From positions 1 to 14,937 of the forward strand of contig CAYPZI010000067.1 in NCBI GenBank assembly GCA_964415185.1: a DNA stretch of 14,937 bases, in the 5' to 3' direction. Shown in pieces: positions 14,157 to 14,937 of the stretch. The notes under the pieces are model-generated. The model saw only the letters and a list, made by a program, of their open reading frames with translations, was not told the origin of the DNA and ran no database searches. Within the stretch, counting starts at the first letter, position 1. Each line of letters begins with the position of its first letter. The stretch is from CAYVBJ01 sp964415185. Lineage in GTDB: Bacteria; Bacteroidota; Rhodothermia; Balneolales; Balneolaceae. A program made the translations under genes and the position numbers.

Positions 14157-14813
14157 ATGAGGCATTTAAAGAAAGGACATACATTGGGACGGTCGGCGTC
14201 TCATAGAAAATCAACATTACAAGCTCTTTCTTCTGCTTTAATCAGGGAAAAGAGAATTCAAACAACGCTTGCAAAGGCAAAAGCGTTAAGAGTGTTTGTG
14301 GAACCTTTGATAACACGGGCAAAAGTAGATAACACGCATAATCGCCGGCAGGTGTTTTCGGCTTTACAGGACAAAGAGTCAGTGAAACATTTGTTTGACG
14401 AAGTAGGCCCAAAAGCGGCAGACCGGCCAGGCGGATATACTCGTGTTTTAAAGCTTGGTTTCAGATCAGGTGATGCTGCCGAAATGGCCATGATAGAACT
14501 TGTTGATTATAATGATATAAAGCCTGAGACAGCTAAATCAGGTAAAAAGAGGACAAGAAGAGCCGGAAAGTCGAATAAACCTGTCGGACAAGCTGAGGCA
14601 AAGGAAAGTAAAAAAGATTCTGAAAAGATAACCCCTTCAGAAGAAGAGGCGAAACAAGACAGCAAGGCAAAAGCTGTATCAGAAGAAGTGCAGGAGCCTG
14701 CGGCTGAAGAGGAGAAAAAGCCAAAAGCTGACGAAGCAAAATCAGTCGAAAACAAAGCAGCTGAAGAACCTGACACTACAAGTGAAGAATCAGAAGAGAA
14801 TAAAGAAAAATAA
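14157..14813 (+). CDS. rplQ: 50S ribosomal protein L17 with long charged tail
   Basis: The first 118 residues or so are a normal L17 (MRHLKKGHTLGRSASHRKSTLQALSSALI, then RPGGYTRVLKLG and AEMAMIELVDY), a protein at the tunnel exit side of the 50S subunit. After this come about 100 extra residues, giving 218 in total against 127 in E. coli. The tail has two parts: a short basic segment (about 126-142, GKKRTRRAGKSNK), then about 73 low-complexity residues (146-218) rich in Glu, Lys, Ala and Ser, of which roughly a third are acidic. The tail is in the same frame with no break. It is probably disordered. Tails on L17 occur in Bacteroidota, but this one is long. It is the last gene of the cluster. 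Confidence 0.95.
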   Translation: MRHLKKGHTLGRSASHRKSTLQALSSALIREKRIQTTLAKAKALRVFVEPLITRAKVDNTHNRRQVFSALQDKESVKHLFDEVGPKAADRPGGYTRVLKLGFRSGDAAEMAMIELVDYNDIKPETAKSGKKRTRRAGKSNKPVGQAEAKESKKDSEKITPSEEEAKQDSKAKAVSEEVQEPAAEEEKKPKADEAKSVENKAAEEPDTTSEESEENKEK

Positions 14814-14833
14814 ATAAATATACCTTTTTAAGG

Positions 14834-14862
14834 TTGGAATTAGTTGTACAAGTTCTTACCTT
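14834..14862 (+). promoter_or_regulatory. Possible promoter downstream of rplQ
   Basis: TTGGAA (14834-14839) and TACCTT (14857-14862) are separated by exactly 17 bases, fitting a loose -35/-10 pair. Read in the Bacteroidota manner, TTG at 14834, 20 bases, and TACCTTG at 14857 approach the TTG/TAnnTTTG promoter, lacking one T. An 8-base palindrome, TTGTACAA (14844-14851), lies between the boxes. The match is modest, and the main support is the boxA-like element about 30 bases further on. It would drive an rRNA operon that starts beyond the window. Confidence 0.4.
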
Positions 14863-14893
14863 GAAAATCTGTCACGGAAATGAAATCCGAGAC

Positions 14894-14904
14894 GTTCTTT
14901 AACA
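14894..14904 (+). promoter_or_regulatory. boxA-like antitermination site, probable rRNA leader
   Basis: GTTCTTTAACA closely matches the E. coli rrn boxA core, TGCTCTTTAACA, and the GTTCTTTGACA element that I recall from just upstream of 16S genes in Bacteroidota. It is followed by GATTGAAGACAG and A-rich sequence up to the window end. boxA RNA is bound by NusB with S10 (NusE) to let polymerase pass Rho sites in untranslated rRNA. The 124 bases from 14814 to the end contain no open frame of note. A 16S gene within about 100-200 bases beyond 14937 is the expected neighbour. Confidence 0.6.
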
Positions 14905-14937
14905 GATTGAAGACAGTAAAAAGACACAAGCAGATCG

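Larger units (their letters stand above)
79..14813 (+). other. Fused S10-spc-alpha ribosomal protein gene cluster
   Basis: Twenty-nine complete genes run in one direction in the classic bacterial order, from rpsJ to rplQ. Gaps between neighbours range from an 8-base overlap (map/infA) to 27 bases (rplO/secY). No gap is long enough for an intrinsic terminator plus a promoter, so one long transcript is the simplest reading, although promoters inside coding sequence cannot be excluded. Compared with the usual order, rpmD is missing between rpsE and rplO, and adk is absent between secY and map. The content is 25 ribosomal proteins plus SecY, methionine aminopeptidase, IF1 and RpoA. Confidence 0.95.

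Noticed and set aside
14822..14834. Inverted repeat ACCTT-TTT-AAGGT after rplQ as an intrinsic terminator
   Set aside because: The stem is only five base pairs with three G/C pairs at most, and no run of T follows it. It is too weak to call.

Overview
The window is a single-direction ribosomal protein supercluster: the end of tuf, then the fused S10, spc and alpha operons in one uninterrupted run, then a short non-coding end that resembles the promoter and leader of an rRNA operon. Apart from that end, the whole sequence is explained by 29 complete genes plus the 3' end of tuf, all on the + strand. I see no mobile element, CRISPR array, tRNA gene or foreign-looking insert, and no undescribed multi-gene system.

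The organism is most likely a member of Bacteroidota or a close FCB relative such as the Rhodothermota/Balneolota or Chlorobi side. This is inference. The support is: nearly all starts lack a Shine-Dalgarno motif and have A/T-rich upstream sequence; L2 carries the DHPMGGGEG and SGGHPRS peptides; the order is secY-map-infA-rpmJ-rpsM with no adk; S14, S4 and L36 are zinc-less; and L17 has a long acidic tail. tuf directly in front of rpsJ points away from Bacteroides and Flavobacterium as I remember them, where fusA usually takes that place.

Layout: 1-65 is the tuf 3' end. 79-5184 is the S10 operon: rpsJ, rplC, rplD, rplW, rplB, rpsS, rplV, rpsC, rplP, rpmC, rpsQ. 5203-9185 is the spc part: rplN, rplX, rplE, rpsN, rpsH, rplF, rplR, rpsE, rplO, with rpmD (L30) missing between rpsE and rplO. 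9213-11541 holds secY, map and infA. 11564-14813 is the alpha part: rpmJ, rpsM, rpsK, rpsD, rpoA, rplQ. 14814-14937 holds a possible promoter and a boxA-like antitermination site, suggesting a 16S rRNA gene just beyond the window.

Together the genes supply 25 ribosomal proteins of both subunits, the RNA polymerase alpha subunit, the SecY channel, initiation factor IF1 and the methionine aminopeptidase that trims new proteins. No internal gap exceeds 27 bases, so there is no intergenic room for an E. coli-type S10 leader, an internal terminator or a sizeable regulatory RNA.

The points worth a second look are the missing L30 gene, the rRNA-type leader after rplQ, the long charged L17 tail, and the single good Shine-Dalgarno motif, which precedes the only TTG start (rpsC).
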